A stretch of 64,000 nt of DNA from Chloroflexota bacterium. Lineage in GTDB: Bacteria > Chloroflexota > Limnocylindria > Limnocylindrales > CSP1-4. Shown here piece by piece: positions 36,067 through 45,763 of the stretch. The stretch lies in NCBI GenBank assembly GCA_005883615.1, contig VBEC01000021.1, forward strand, positions 1 to 64,000, read 5' to 3'. Within the stretch, counting starts at the first letter, position 1. Every line of letters begins with the position of its first letter. The notes below the pieces were generated by a model. The model was not told the origin of the DNA. It ran no database searches and was given only the letters and a program-made list of their open reading frames with translations. The position numbers were made by a program, and so were the translations under genes.

Positions 36067-37587
36067 CTATCTGGCGGGCTTGTCGCCGAAGATCGTGTAG
36101 TGCCATGGCTTCTCGGGCTGGCCCGTCAGCTCGATCATGACGTGCTTCACCTGCGTGTACTCCTCGAAGGAGTAGCTCGACATGTCCTTGCCGAAGCCGG
36201 ACTGCCTGAAGCCGCCGTGTGGCATCTCCGAGGCGACCATCAGGTGGTCGTTGACGAGCACGTGGCCGAAGTTGAGCTCCTTGGCCGCGCGCATGGCGCG
36301 GTACACGTCCTTGGTCCAGACCGAGCTCGCGAGCCCGTAGCGGGTGTCATTTGCCTTCTCGATGGCCTCGTCGTCGGTGTCGAATGGCAGCACCGCGAGA
36401 ACCGGGCCGAACACCTCGTTGCACACGATGTCGCTGTCCTGCGCGACGTCGGCAACGAGGGTCGGGCGATAGAAGGCACCATGCTCGAAAGCGGGAACGA
36501 TCGCCCGCGCCCCGCCGGTGACGATGCGAGCGCCGGCCTGGCGCGAACGCTCGACGAAGCCCTCGACTCGCTCGACTTGCGCCTGACTGATCAGCGAGCC
36601 CATGTCGGTCGCCGGGTCGAACGGGTCGCCGACACGAACGCCCTCGAACAGCTCCTGCAGGCGCGCGAGCAGGCGGTCGTGGACCGGACCGTGGACGTAC
36701 AGGCGCGTTGCCGCGGTACAGTCCTGGCCTCCGTTGATGAGGGCTCCCGCTGTCGCGCCGCGGGCCGCTGCCTCCAGGTCAGCGTCGTCGAAGACGACGA
36801 ATGGCGCCTTGCCACCGAGCTCCAGATGGACGCGCTTCAGATTGCGGGCGGCGAGCTCCTGGATCTGCCGGCCCGTGGCGGAGTCGCCCGTCAACGACAC
36901 CATGTCGATGTCGGGATGCGCCGCGATCGCCGCCCCAACGATCTCGCCACGCCCCGTCACCACGTTCAGAACGCCGTCGGGCAGACCCGCCTCATGCGCG
37001 AGCTCCGCCAGCCGAATGGCGGTCAGCGGCGTTGCCGACGCCGGTTTCAGGATGACCGAGTTGCCAGCGGCGAGCGCGGGCCCGACCTTCCAGATCGCCA
37101 TCCAGAAGGGGTAGTTCCAGGGCGCGATCTGGCCGATCACGCCGATCGGCTCGCGACGCACCATGCTCGTGTGACTACCCGAGTACTCGGCCGCGGCCTT
37201 GCCTTCGAGGTGCCTGGCCTGGCCCGCGAAGAAGCGCAGATTGTCGATCGAGAACGGCAGATCCGAGTCTCGCCGCAGCTTGTATGCCGATCCGGTCTGA
37301 AGCGTCTCGGTGTGGGCGATGTCTTCCGCGTTGGCTTCGATGAGGTCGGCCAGCTTGCTCAGGATCCCTGCGCGTTCGCTCGGCGGCTTGCCTCGCCAGC
37401 GCCGATCGCGAAAGGCCGCCCGGCCAGCGCGGACCGCACGGTCGACGTCGTCCACTCCACCGGCAGGCACCCGCGCCAGGATCTCGCCGGTCGCGGGGTT
37501 CAGGACGTCGATCCACTGTCCGCCCAGGGCGGGAACCGGCCCGCCATCGATGAACATCTCGCGATCCGCGACCGCCTCGACGGCCAT
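36067..37587 (-). CDS. Aldehyde dehydrogenase family protein (betaine/amino-aldehyde type)
   Basis: APWNYPFWMAIWKVGPALAAGNSVILKPAS, VHLELGGKAPFVVFDDADLE, NGGQDCTAATRLYV. Confidence 0.95.
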   Translation of the reverse strand: MAVEAVADREMFIDGGPVPALGGQWIDVLNPATGEILARVPAGGVDDVDRAVRAGRAAFRDRRWRGKPPSERAGILSKLADLIEANAEDIAHTETLQTGSAYKLRRDSDLPFSIDNLRFFAGQARHLEGKAAAEYSGSHTSMVRREPIGVIGQIAPWNYPFWMAIWKVGPALAAGNSVILKPASATPLTAIRLAELAHEAGLPDGVLNVVTGRGEIVGAAIAAHPDIDMVSLTGDSATGRQIQELAARNLKRVHLELGGKAPFVVFDDADLEAAARGATAGALINGGQDCTAATRLYVHGPVHDRLLARLQELFEGVRVGDPFDPATDMGSLISQAQVERVEGFVERSRQAGARIVTGGARAIVPAFEHGAFYRPTLVADVAQDSDIVCNEVFGPVLAVLPFDTDDEAIEKANDTRYGLASSVWTKDVYRAMRAAKELNFGHVLVNDHLMVASEMPHGGFRQSGFGKDMSSYSFEEYTQVKHVMIELTGQPEKPWHYTIFGDKPAR

Positions 37588-37626
37588 CGCTGTCCTCCGT
37601 GTGTCCTCCTGGTCGGGCAGTCTAGC

Positions 37627-38832
37627 TCAGTGTCCTTCTCGCGCCTGCGCTTCGGTCCGCTCGATGAGTGCCTTCGCGTATGACTGGTAGGCAATGTCGT
37701 CGAGAGGCGGGTTGATCAGGCCGGCGCGAGCGTCGCGGAAGGCCCGCTCGAGGCGGCCGGCAAGGTAGCCTGGCCCACCGGCAATCCGCAGTGCCTCGTC
37801 GGTCGCCGTCACCGCGGCATTCGTTGCGGTGATCTTGGCCAGGCCGATGTCGGCCAGAAGGGCCGACCTGTCGCCGGGCGGCGCGGCGTCCCAGCGGCCG
37901 GCCACGTCGAGAAGCACGGTGCGGGCAACCCGCAGCGCCGCGTCGAGCTTCCCGAGACGAACCTGAACCGTGGGCAGATCCGCGACCGACGCCGACCCGT
38001 CACCCGGCCTGCGCCCGAGCGCCCATCGCGTGACGTCATCGCGAGCGCCCTCGCCCACTCCGAGATAGGTGGCAGCGATGCAGACACCGAACCATGCGCC
38101 GGGCGCCGGCCCTCTCGGGTCCGGCTCCCCCGGCCAGCGTCGCGCGATCATGTCGTCCAGCCCGACACGAACGTCCTCGAGGCCGAGGGTTCCCGAGGCG
38201 GAAGCGCGCACCCCGAGGGCGTCGAACGACGGCCGGCGGAAGACGCCCGGGAGCTGGAGATCTACCAGAAACGTGCCGATGACCGGCTCGTCGTCTGCGG
38301 GCGCAGCACGGTCGCCTTCCAGGGTCGCCGTCACGAGCGCGAAGCGGAGGGCGGGCAACCAGGTCGTCCAGGTCTTCTCGCCGCGCAGGACTACCGTCTC
38401 ACGATCGATCCGCGCCGTGGTCGCCGGGATCGCTCCCCTGGCCGGGCTGCCGCCGCCTTCCTCGGTCGCGGCCGAGTTCAGCAACGCGCCTTCGTCGCGG
38501 ACGGCGGCGAAGAGGCGCTGGCGGAGTTGGGCCGGCCAACTGGCCGACTCGACCGCTGACCCCAGGACGTGCTGATGCATCGCGAAGCCGAGTGCGGCCG
38601 AGCCGTCAATGGCACCCAGCGCAGCCTGGCCGATGGCAGTCTCCTTGAGCCCTGCGCCGAGTCCGCCTGCGTCCACGGGCAGGCAGATCGTGTGCAGGCC
38701 CGCGGCGACGAGCGCGGCCGGCACCTCGGGTCGGTAGACCTCCTCGGCATCGAGGCCCAGGCGCAGTCCCCGAAGCCGGTCCAACGCGTCGTCCAGTCGA
38801 CTGGCGACTTCCGATCGAAGGCCCTCAGCCAT
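37627..38832 (-). CDS. Acyl-CoA dehydrogenase-like flavoprotein
   Basis: AGLHTICLPVDAGGLGAGLKETAIGQAALG...VLRGEKTWTTWLPALRFALV...RIAGGPGYLAGRLERAFRDARAGLINPPLDD. Confidence 0.8.
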   Translation of the reverse strand: MAEGLRSEVASRLDDALDRLRGLRLGLDAEEVYRPEVPAALVAAGLHTICLPVDAGGLGAGLKETAIGQAALGAIDGSAALGFAMHQHVLGSAVESASWPAQLRQRLFAAVRDEGALLNSAATEEGGGSPARGAIPATTARIDRETVVLRGEKTWTTWLPALRFALVTATLEGDRAAPADDEPVIGTFLVDLQLPGVFRRPSFDALGVRASASGTLGLEDVRVGLDDMIARRWPGEPDPRGPAPGAWFGVCIAATYLGVGEGARDDVTRWALGRRPGDGSASVADLPTVQVRLGKLDAALRVARTVLLDVAGRWDAAPPGDRSALLADIGLAKITATNAAVTATDEALRIAGGPGYLAGRLERAFRDARAGLINPPLDDIAYQSYAKALIERTEAQAREGH

Positions 38833-40387
38833 CCAGCGCGGCGGCTTCGCGGCGGAGGAGCTGCCAGGCCCGCTCGATATGGCGCCGCTCGGTACGCAGG
38901 TTGCCGATGGCCATCCGGATGGTGTATCGGCCGCCCAGCTTCGTGTGCGACAGGAACACCTCGCCCGTCCCGTTGACCGCCGTGATCAGCCTCGCGTTCA
39001 GCGCGTCAAGCCGCTCGGAAATACTACCTGCGTCGGTTCCATCCCGGAGCGCAGCCGGCCGATAGCGAAAGCACACCGTCGAGAACGGAACCGGCGCGAG
39101 ACGCTCGAACTCCGGATCGGCGTCGATCCAGGAGGCGAACTCCTGCGCGAGCTCGATGTGATGATCGATCCGTCGGCGAAGGCCCTCCAGCCCGAACCAG
39201 CGAAGCTGGATCCAAAGCTTGAGTGCCCGAAAGCGCCGACCCAGCTGCGGCGTGAAGTCCGTGTAGTCACGCGGCGCCACCGAGCCGTCCGGCGCCTCGA
39301 TATAGGCGCGACTCAGGCTGAAGGCCGTGCGCAGGGCGTCCAGCCGGCGCGTCAGGAGGAGCGAGGCATCGAGCGGTGTGAAGAGCCACTTGTGCGGGTT
39401 GATCACAATCGAGTCCGCGCGCTCCCAACCCGCGAATGGCGCGCGCCGGCCGGCGATGAGAGCCACCGGGCCGGCATAGGCCGAGTCCACGTGAAGCCAC
39501 AACCCTTCACGCTCGGCCACAGCGGCGATCGCTGGGACGGGATCGACGGCCGTCGACGAGGTCGTCCCAACGGTCGCTACGATCGCGATCGGGCGGCGGG
39601 CGGCGGACCGGTCCGTCTCGATGGCCTCCGCGAGCGCGTCCGGCCGCATCGCGTACGCCTCGTCGACGGGGATATGGACGAGGCTGGCTCGTCCGAGGCC
39701 GAGCGTCATCGCCGCCTTGTCGATCGAGTTGTGTGCCTCCCTCGAGAGGTAGATCCGCAGCGACGGGACCTCGTCGCGTCCGGCGAGGCCTTCCGCGGCG
39801 GCAGAAAAGCCGGACGCTTCTCGCGCGCCGGCAAGGGCGATCAGGGACGACGTCGAGGCTGTATCGGTGAGCATGCCGTCGAATTCGGGCGGCAGCCCGA
39901 CGCCCTGGCGAAGCCAGTCGACGACCACCTGCTCCAGCTCGGTGCCGATCGGCGAGGTCCGCCACAGCATCGCGTTCTGACCGATCGCGGCGGTGAGCAT
40001 CTCGCCCAGGATGCCCGGCGCCGACGCGGTTGTCGCGAACAGCGCCATGAAGCCGGGATGCTGCCAGTGCGTGGCGTTTGGCTCGACGAGACGGCGATAG
40101 TCGTCGAGGATCGCCGCGAGCGGCTCGGGTTGCTCGGGCGGAGACGCGGGAAAGAGCGGCTTGAGCGAGCCGGGCGTGATCGGCGGCATGACAGGACGTC
40201 GCTCGACCGTGGCCAGGTAGTCGGCCATCTGGTCGACCACGGCATGCGCGGCGGCGCGGAAGTCTTCGGGATCCATGTCGGTCAGGCCGGACAGCTGCTC
40301 CGACATCAGATTCCCGGGCAACCGTGGATCGGGCGGGAGCTCGATCGGTCGAGTTCGGGGCTGCGGGGATCGCTCGGTCGTCGCCAT
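38825..40387 (-). CDS. Pyridoxal-dependent (aromatic-L-amino-acid type) decarboxylase
   Basis: NPHKWLFTPLDASLLLTRR PLP lysine; LWLHVDSAYAGPVALI; WQHPGFMALFATTASAPGILGEMLTAAIGQNAMLW. Confidence 0.93.
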   Translation of the reverse strand: MATTERSPQPRTRPIELPPDPRLPGNLMSEQLSGLTDMDPEDFRAAAHAVVDQMADYLATVERRPVMPPITPGSLKPLFPASPPEQPEPLAAILDDYRRLVEPNATHWQHPGFMALFATTASAPGILGEMLTAAIGQNAMLWRTSPIGTELEQVVVDWLRQGVGLPPEFDGMLTDTASTSSLIALAGAREASGFSAAAEGLAGRDEVPSLRIYLSREAHNSIDKAAMTLGLGRASLVHIPVDEAYAMRPDALAEAIETDRSAARRPIAIVATVGTTSSTAVDPVPAIAAVAEREGLWLHVDSAYAGPVALIAGRRAPFAGWERADSIVINPHKWLFTPLDASLLLTRRLDALRTAFSLSRAYIEAPDGSVAPRDYTDFTPQLGRRFRALKLWIQLRWFGLEGLRRRIDHHIELAQEFASWIDADPEFERLAPVPFSTVCFRYRPAALRDGTDAGSISERLDALNARLITAVNGTGEVFLSHTKLGGRYTIRMAIGNLRTERRHIERAWQLLRREAAALDG

Positions 40388-40645
40388 CGGCGGCAGTCTA
40401 CGCGGTCGTCGGCGGGGCCCCAGGACCGACCCGTGAGTCAAGCTATTGCGCCGGCATCGGGTTTCCCCGCTCCGCCCTCGTCGTTCGTGTCGCTGTTGGC
40501 ATTGATGCTCACCGCCGTGCGCGAGGCGGAGCATCAGCTGGATGGGCTTCCGGGGGGACGCTCCTGAACGGGCCCGGCTGGAAGCCGACATCAGCGGCCT
40601 GCGCTACGGCTATGAGCTGATGGTGAGGGCCCGGCTTGGCTCGGG

Positions 40646-41908
40646 CTAGACGCCCCGAGGTTTGGTTGACCGCCGAACGGCACCAATGCTCCTGGGCACG
40701 GGGGCTCGGCTCCGCCGCAGGAACGTAGGGACGTCGAGCTCCGCCGCATCCGCGTTGGAGGGAACCGGCTTCGGTGTCTCCAACTCGGTCCCGCCGACAT
40801 CGAGCGGCGGAGCCGAGGAGGCTGCGACGGCTTCGGCTGCCGTCTTCATCTCGGCGTGGGCGGGCTTGTTGGCCGGCATTTCGCCCAGGCCCACCGCGAT
40901 CAGCGTCACCGAAACCTCATCGCCGAGGCGGTCGTCGAAGCTTGCGCCGAAGATCACGTTCGCCTCAGGGTCGGCTGCGCTTCGAATGGCTTCGGCCGCT
41001 TCGGTCACCTCGGCCAGCCGAACATCGGATGATCCGACCAGGTTGAACAGGATCCCGCGGGCACCTCCGAAGCTGGCCTCGAGCAACGGAGACGACATGG
41101 CTTGCTGGGCAGCCAGCAGCGCCCGTTGCTCGCCGCCGGCGCGACCGAACCCAATCAGCGCCGGGCCCGCGTCCTGCATGATGGCGCGCACGTCGGCGAA
41201 GTCGAGGTTGATCAGGCCGGGCGTCGCCACGACATCGATGATCCCCTGGACTCCCTGGCGCAGGACGTCGTCCACGGTTCGAAATGCATCCAGGAATCGA
41301 GCATCACGCTGGACGACCTCGCTGACACGATCGTTGGGTATCGTGATCAGTGCATCGACCTTCGCCGCCAGCTCGCGCGCGGCGTCCTCGGCCACACGCC
41401 TGCGACGTGCGCCCTCGAAGGCAAAGGGCTTCGTCACCACACCGATCGTCAACGCGCCATGCTTCTTCGCGATTTCGGCGACGATCGGCGCTGCGCCCGA
41501 GCCGGTGCCACCACCCAGGCCGGCCGTCACGAAGACCATGTCGGAGCCTTCGAGCACCCAGCCGATCGTTTCGGCATCTTCCTCGGCTGCCTGTCGTCCC
41601 ACTTCCGGATCGCCGCCGGCGCCGAGACCGTGCGTGATCTTGTCGCCGATTCGCAGTCGACGCGGGGCTGCCGATCGGCGGAGCGCCTGGGCGTCAGTGT
41701 TGCATGCGATGAAGTCGACGCCGGCCGTCTTGGATCGGATCATCTCGTCGATCGCGTTACTGCCACCCCCGCCAACTCCGACGACACGGATGGATCGCGC
41801 CTCTGGCTTGTGCGACGAGAATCCGACGCCTACCGCTCCCGCGACAAGCAGGACCAGGACGACGATAGCGGCGATGACGAGAGGAGCGTTCTGGGCTAGC
41901 GCGTCCAC
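40646..41908 (-). CDS. ftsZ: FtsZ with N-terminal transmembrane segment
   Basis: VVGVGGGGSNAIDEMI, GLGGGTGSGAAPIVAEIAK, NLDFADVRAIM, C-terminal DVPTFLRRSR; preceded by LVIAAIVVLVLLVAGAVGVGF. Confidence 0.93.
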   Translation of the reverse strand: MDALAQNAPLVIAAIVVLVLLVAGAVGVGFSSHKPEARSIRVVGVGGGGSNAIDEMIRSKTAGVDFIACNTDAQALRRSAAPRRLRIGDKITHGLGAGGDPEVGRQAAEEDAETIGWVLEGSDMVFVTAGLGGGTGSGAAPIVAEIAKKHGALTIGVVTKPFAFEGARRRRVAEDAARELAAKVDALITIPNDRVSEVVQRDARFLDAFRTVDDVLRQGVQGIIDVVATPGLINLDFADVRAIMQDAGPALIGFGRAGGEQRALLAAQQAMSSPLLEASFGGARGILFNLVGSSDVRLAEVTEAAEAIRSAADPEANVIFGASFDDRLGDEVSVTLIAVGLGEMPANKPAHAEMKTAAEAVAASSAPPLDVGGTELETPKPVPSNADAAELDVPTFLRRSRAPVPRSIGAVRRSTKPRGV

Positions 41909-42126
41909 GGTCTGAGTCTAACAACGTGGTCGGGGTGCGCTCCAAGGCATTCGTCACGCCCCAGCACGGGTAGTTCGTGGGTGTTCCGTCCCACCGCCGG
42001 GTGGCGCCAGGCGTCCGGGGGCGTCGAGATGGCTGGTGCCGCCCGGCACCAGAACTCCGCGCCGCTCATTGACGCGGCTCGCCCGAAGTCTGACTCTCGC
42101 CGTCTCGGGACCAGATTGGAGGCCTG

Positions 42127-42381
42127 GTGGAAACGGCAAGGTTCCAGGTGAACACTTTCCCGTCGGATGACGAGGAATTGGCTCGGTATGTCGCGGAGCT
42201 CGTCTCGGCGGTTTCGGAGGTGTCGGACAGCGTCGTCGCATGGCTCGAGTCGGCTTTGCGAGAGCGCTACCCGCAGGCGGCCGTGGCGGAGAGGTCAGAG
42301 CTGGCCGACATGTTTCCGACCGAGCCGTTGACCGTGTACGTCTATCGCGACGGTTCGCCGCTCCCGGCCTCCAGGGATTGA
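42127..42381 (+). CDS. Hypothetical 84-aa protein
   Basis: METARFQVNTFPSDDEELARYVAELVSAVSEVSDSVVAWLESALRERYPQ..., coherent amphipathic composition. Confidence 0.5.
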   Translation: METARFQVNTFPSDDEELARYVAELVSAVSEVSDSVVAWLESALRERYPQAAVAERSELADMFPTEPLTVYVYRDGSPLPASRD

Positions 42382-42766
42382 GGTGAACCGCGGCACCCGT
42401 CGGACGCGCGACAGTCGGTGCCCCGGCGCACCGGTTCGTAGGACGAAGGTACTAACCCCCAGGTGGGACCATCGTTGTCAGTGGTACGGCTCGCGGCCGA
42501 CCCAATCCGTCCCCCCGGCGGTGTGATAGGTCGCGAGCCGTGCTGTGCGAGCTGCATCCCCGCGGTGGATGGCCGCTGATGGTCGAGTAGCGGCTCCGAG
42601 AGCACCGTCGAAGAGCCACAGGTGCTCACCATCCCCCCGGATGAGTTCGATCGGACAGCAAACGCGCTGGCCCTGATCGGCCGTCGACTCGCCAAGGACT
42701 CAAACAGCAACGGTCGCCCGCGGGGTCGGGCTCGATCGTAGGCCCGCCCGCGTACCTGGGTCGCCG

Positions 42767-42961
42767 CTACCTCAGGCCGAGGGGAATGACCTGCCCGTCG
42801 CCGACGAAGTAGGCGTACAGAACGACGGCCGCCATGACACCGAGGAGGGCCAATGCGAGCGCGAGAAGCGCGTTGGTGCGGGCCCTTCCCGCGACCCAGC
42901 CGATCGCGAAGGTGCCGGCGACGATAAGAAACACTCCTGCGTCAATCATGCCGGGCCGCAT
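42767..42961 (-). CDS. Small two-TM membrane protein
   Basis: IDAGVFLIVAGTFAIGWVAGRARTNALLALALALLGVMAAVVLYAYFVG. Confidence 0.6.
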   Translation of the reverse strand: MRPGMIDAGVFLIVAGTFAIGWVAGRARTNALLALALALLGVMAAVVLYAYFVGDGQVIPLGLR

Positions 42962-43052
42962 TCTCTACCACCCATCCCGTGGCGACTTTACAGCCGGACC
43001 GGAGGGATGAAATGCCCCCGGACCGCGCCGAGCGCCTTTCTCCTGGGAAAGT

Positions 43053-43129
43053 TGGTCGGGGCGGCCGGATTTGAACCGACGACCACCAGTCCCCCAGACT
43101 GGTGCGCTACCAGACTGCGCCACGCCCCG
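43053..43129 (-). tRNA. tRNA-Pro (anticodon GGG), CCA encoded
   Basis: Minus strand CGGGGCGTGGCGCAGTCTGGTAGCGCACCAGTCTGGGGGACTGGTGGTCGTCGGTTCAAATCCGGCCGCCCCGACCA; cloverleaf by eye. Confidence 0.95.
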
Positions 43130-43163
43130 ACACGCGGCCAGTCTAGCACCGGACGAATCGCGT

Positions 43164-44762
43164 TCAGCGCCCCCGCGCCTTGATCGGGGCCTTGCGTTTT
43201 TCGGGTTTCACGGCCCGTGATCGACCGGCTGTCGGGGATCGGCGCCGTCGCGGCAGCTTGATCGCGCTGCGGTCGCGGAACACCAGGCGAATGGGCGTCC
43301 CGTCGAAGCCGAACGTCTCCCGGAGGCGGTTCTCCAGGTAGCGGCGGTAGCTGAAATGAACGGCCGAGGCGTTGTTCGCGAAGAACACGAATGTGGGCGG
43401 CGCGACGCTGACCTGTGTCGCATAGAAGAGCTTGGGCCGGCGCCCCTTGACCGCGGGTGGGGCGACACGTTCGGAGGCCGCGGAGACGATGCGATTCAAC
43501 TCGGCGGTCGGGACGCGCTTTCGGCGCTCGCCCCAGATGTCGACGGCGGTCTCCAGCACGCGATCGACTCGCTGGCCGGTCTTGGCGCTGATCGATACGA
43601 CAGGCGCGAAATCGAGGAACGGCACCTCGGACCGGATCGCCGCGACGTATTCATCGAACGTCCGGTCCGTCTTCTCCTCCACCAGGTCCCACTTGTTGAC
43701 CGCCAGCACGAGGCCCTTGCCTTCCTCGACGACAAAGCCCGCCACGTGTGCATCCTGCGCAGTCAGCCCATCCACCGCGTCGATCACGAGCACGGCGACG
43801 TCCGCTCGCGAGATCGCCTTCAACGCCCGCAGCGTCGAATAGCGCTCGGCAGCCGGTCCGGAAGCTACCTTGCCACGCCGGCGGATGCCGGCCGTGTCGA
43901 TCAGCACGACCTCGCTGCGCCCCCACGCCAGCCGAGTGTCGATCGCGTCGCGCGTCGTACCCGGCACCGAGGAGACGATCGTGCGCTGCTGGCCGAGCAA
44001 CGCGTTGAGCAGGCTCGACTTTCCGACATTTGGTCGTCCCACGAAGGCGATTGCCGCCGGCTCCTCGTCGGCCGCGGCGGCTAGCTCGGCGTCCCAGCGG
44101 CGTGCGGCGACCTCATCCGCGCCGTCCGCGATGCTCTCGTCGATTCCGTCGTCGGCGTCCTCGCCGGCGATGATCGGCTCGAGGTGCCCGGCTGCAACCT
44201 CTCGGGCCCAGGCGTCGGCCTCCTCCGCGCGCGCTTTGGCCGCCCGCTCCTCATCGGTCTCGGGCGGGAGCGCCTCGACGATTGCGTCGAGCAGCTCGGC
44301 CGTGCCCCGGCCGTGCGTGGCCGAGATTGCATGCGTCTGCTCCCAGCCTAGCTCCCAGAACTCGGCCGCGTCGAGCTCGCGGCTTGGATTGTCGGCCTTG
44401 TTGACGGCCATCACGACCCGGGCGCTCGCCTGGCGCAGGAGCTCGGCCGCCTCCTGGTCGGCCGGCGTCAGCCCCGCGATCGCGTCCGCGACGAACACGA
44501 TGACGTCCGCCTCGGCGATCGCGAGCCGCGCCTGCTCCTGGACCGCGGCCTCGATCGAGTCACCCGGTGCCGTCTCCAGGCCGCCGGTGTCGACGATGAC
44601 GAAGCGCCGGCCGTTCCACTCAGCCTCGCCATACAGGCGGTCTCGGGTCGTCCGGGCGCGGTCCTCCACGATGGCCTTGCGCGACCCGAGGACGCGATTG
44701 AACAGGGTGCTCTTGCCGACATTCGGACGCCCGACGACGGCAACCACGGGGAGCGCGATCAC
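43164..44762 (-). CDS. der: Ribosome biogenesis GTPase Der (EngA)
   Basis: Two G domains: VVGRPNVGKSTLFNRVLG and FVGRPNVGKSSLLNALLG; C-terminal KH-like region. Confidence 0.96.
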   Translation of the reverse strand: MIALPVVAVVGRPNVGKSTLFNRVLGSRKAIVEDRARTTRDRLYGEAEWNGRRFVIVDTGGLETAPGDSIEAAVQEQARLAIAEADVIVFVADAIAGLTPADQEAAELLRQASARVVMAVNKADNPSRELDAAEFWELGWEQTHAISATHGRGTAELLDAIVEALPPETDEERAAKARAEEADAWAREVAAGHLEPIIAGEDADDGIDESIADGADEVAARRWDAELAAAADEEPAAIAFVGRPNVGKSSLLNALLGQQRTIVSSVPGTTRDAIDTRLAWGRSEVVLIDTAGIRRRGKVASGPAAERYSTLRALKAISRADVAVLVIDAVDGLTAQDAHVAGFVVEEGKGLVLAVNKWDLVEEKTDRTFDEYVAAIRSEVPFLDFAPVVSISAKTGQRVDRVLETAVDIWGERRKRVPTAELNRIVSAASERVAPPAVKGRRPKLFYATQVSVAPPTFVFFANNASAVHFSYRRYLENRLRETFGFDGTPIRLVFRDRSAIKLPRRRRSPTAGRSRAVKPEKRKAPIKARGR

Positions 44763-44769
44763 GGGACTA

Positions 44770-45753
44770 TCAGGCGGCGCCTGACGTTGGTCGCGAGGTC
44801 TCCGGTTTGGCGCTTGGCAGGGAGGTCGTTCGGCCGGCGGGCGTGGCGGCCTCCGACAGGGCGGCGGTCGCGAGCTCGTCGGCTCGTGCCCGAGCATCGG
44901 GCGTGCCGGCCAGTTCGAGGATTCGCCGCGTGACGGCGTGGAGATCCTCGATCGGAGTCGACGTGCCGCCGGTGATGCCGACCACTCGAACGCCCTTGAA
45001 CGAGCCGGCGTCGGTCAGGTCACGGTAGCCTTCGATCTGGATCGCCGGTGTACCGGCGATCCCGCACAGCCGCGTCAGCTCCTTGGTGTTGGCGCTGGAT
45101 CGGCCGCCGACGACCACCATCAGGTCGACCTCGCGGGCGGTCTCGAGCGTGTCCTCCTGCCGCCGGATCGTCACCGGGCAGACGGTGTTGACGATCTTGA
45201 GCTCGTGGCTGCGGCTGACCATGAAGGCGGCCAGCTTCTCGAACTTCCATGGCGGCTGCGTGCTCTGCGAGATGAGTGCCATCTTCTTGCGTCGGGGGAT
45301 GGCCTCCCAGTCCTCCTCCTCGTCGACCACGATTGCGTCGGGTGCAAACCCGAGGAGACCGACCACCTCCGGGTGGCGGGGGGTTCCGAGCAGGACGATC
45401 GTGTAACCCTCGTCGACGAGCTTGACGATCTCCTTCTGCTCCTGGATCACCCAGGTGCATGTACCGTCGATGACTTCGAGGCCGCGTGCGTTTGCACGTT
45501 CCATGACATCGGGTCGCACCCCGTGGGCTCGGATGACGACTGCAGCGCCGTGGTCGACGTCGTCGAGCGTGTCCACGGTCTGGATGCCGAGCAGCTCGAG
45601 CTCGGAGATCACACCCTCGTTGTGGACGACCTGCCCCAGCGTGTGCGTGGTCTTGCCGGCGGCCGACGCCTCCTTGGCCTTGTCGATTGCCTCGCGCACG
45701 CCATAACAGAATCCGGTCCGCTTTGCGATGCGGACCTCTTCGACGGCTCCCAT
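44770..45753 (-). CDS. ispH: 4-hydroxy-3-methylbut-2-enyl diphosphate reductase
   Basis: AKRTGFCYGVREAIDKA...LGQVVHNEGVISEL...VIRAHGV...DGTCTWV...NTVCPVTIRRQ...GITGGTSTP. Confidence 0.96.
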   Translation of the reverse strand: MGAVEEVRIAKRTGFCYGVREAIDKAKEASAAGKTTHTLGQVVHNEGVISELELLGIQTVDTLDDVDHGAAVVIRAHGVRPDVMERANARGLEVIDGTCTWVIQEQKEIVKLVDEGYTIVLLGTPRHPEVVGLLGFAPDAIVVDEEEDWEAIPRRKKMALISQSTQPPWKFEKLAAFMVSRSHELKIVNTVCPVTIRRQEDTLETAREVDLMVVVGGRSSANTKELTRLCGIAGTPAIQIEGYRDLTDAGSFKGVRVVGITGGTSTPIEDLHAVTRRILELAGTPDARARADELATAALSEAATPAGRTTSLPSAKPETSRPTSGAA

Positions 45754-45763
45754 GTCAACGCGA

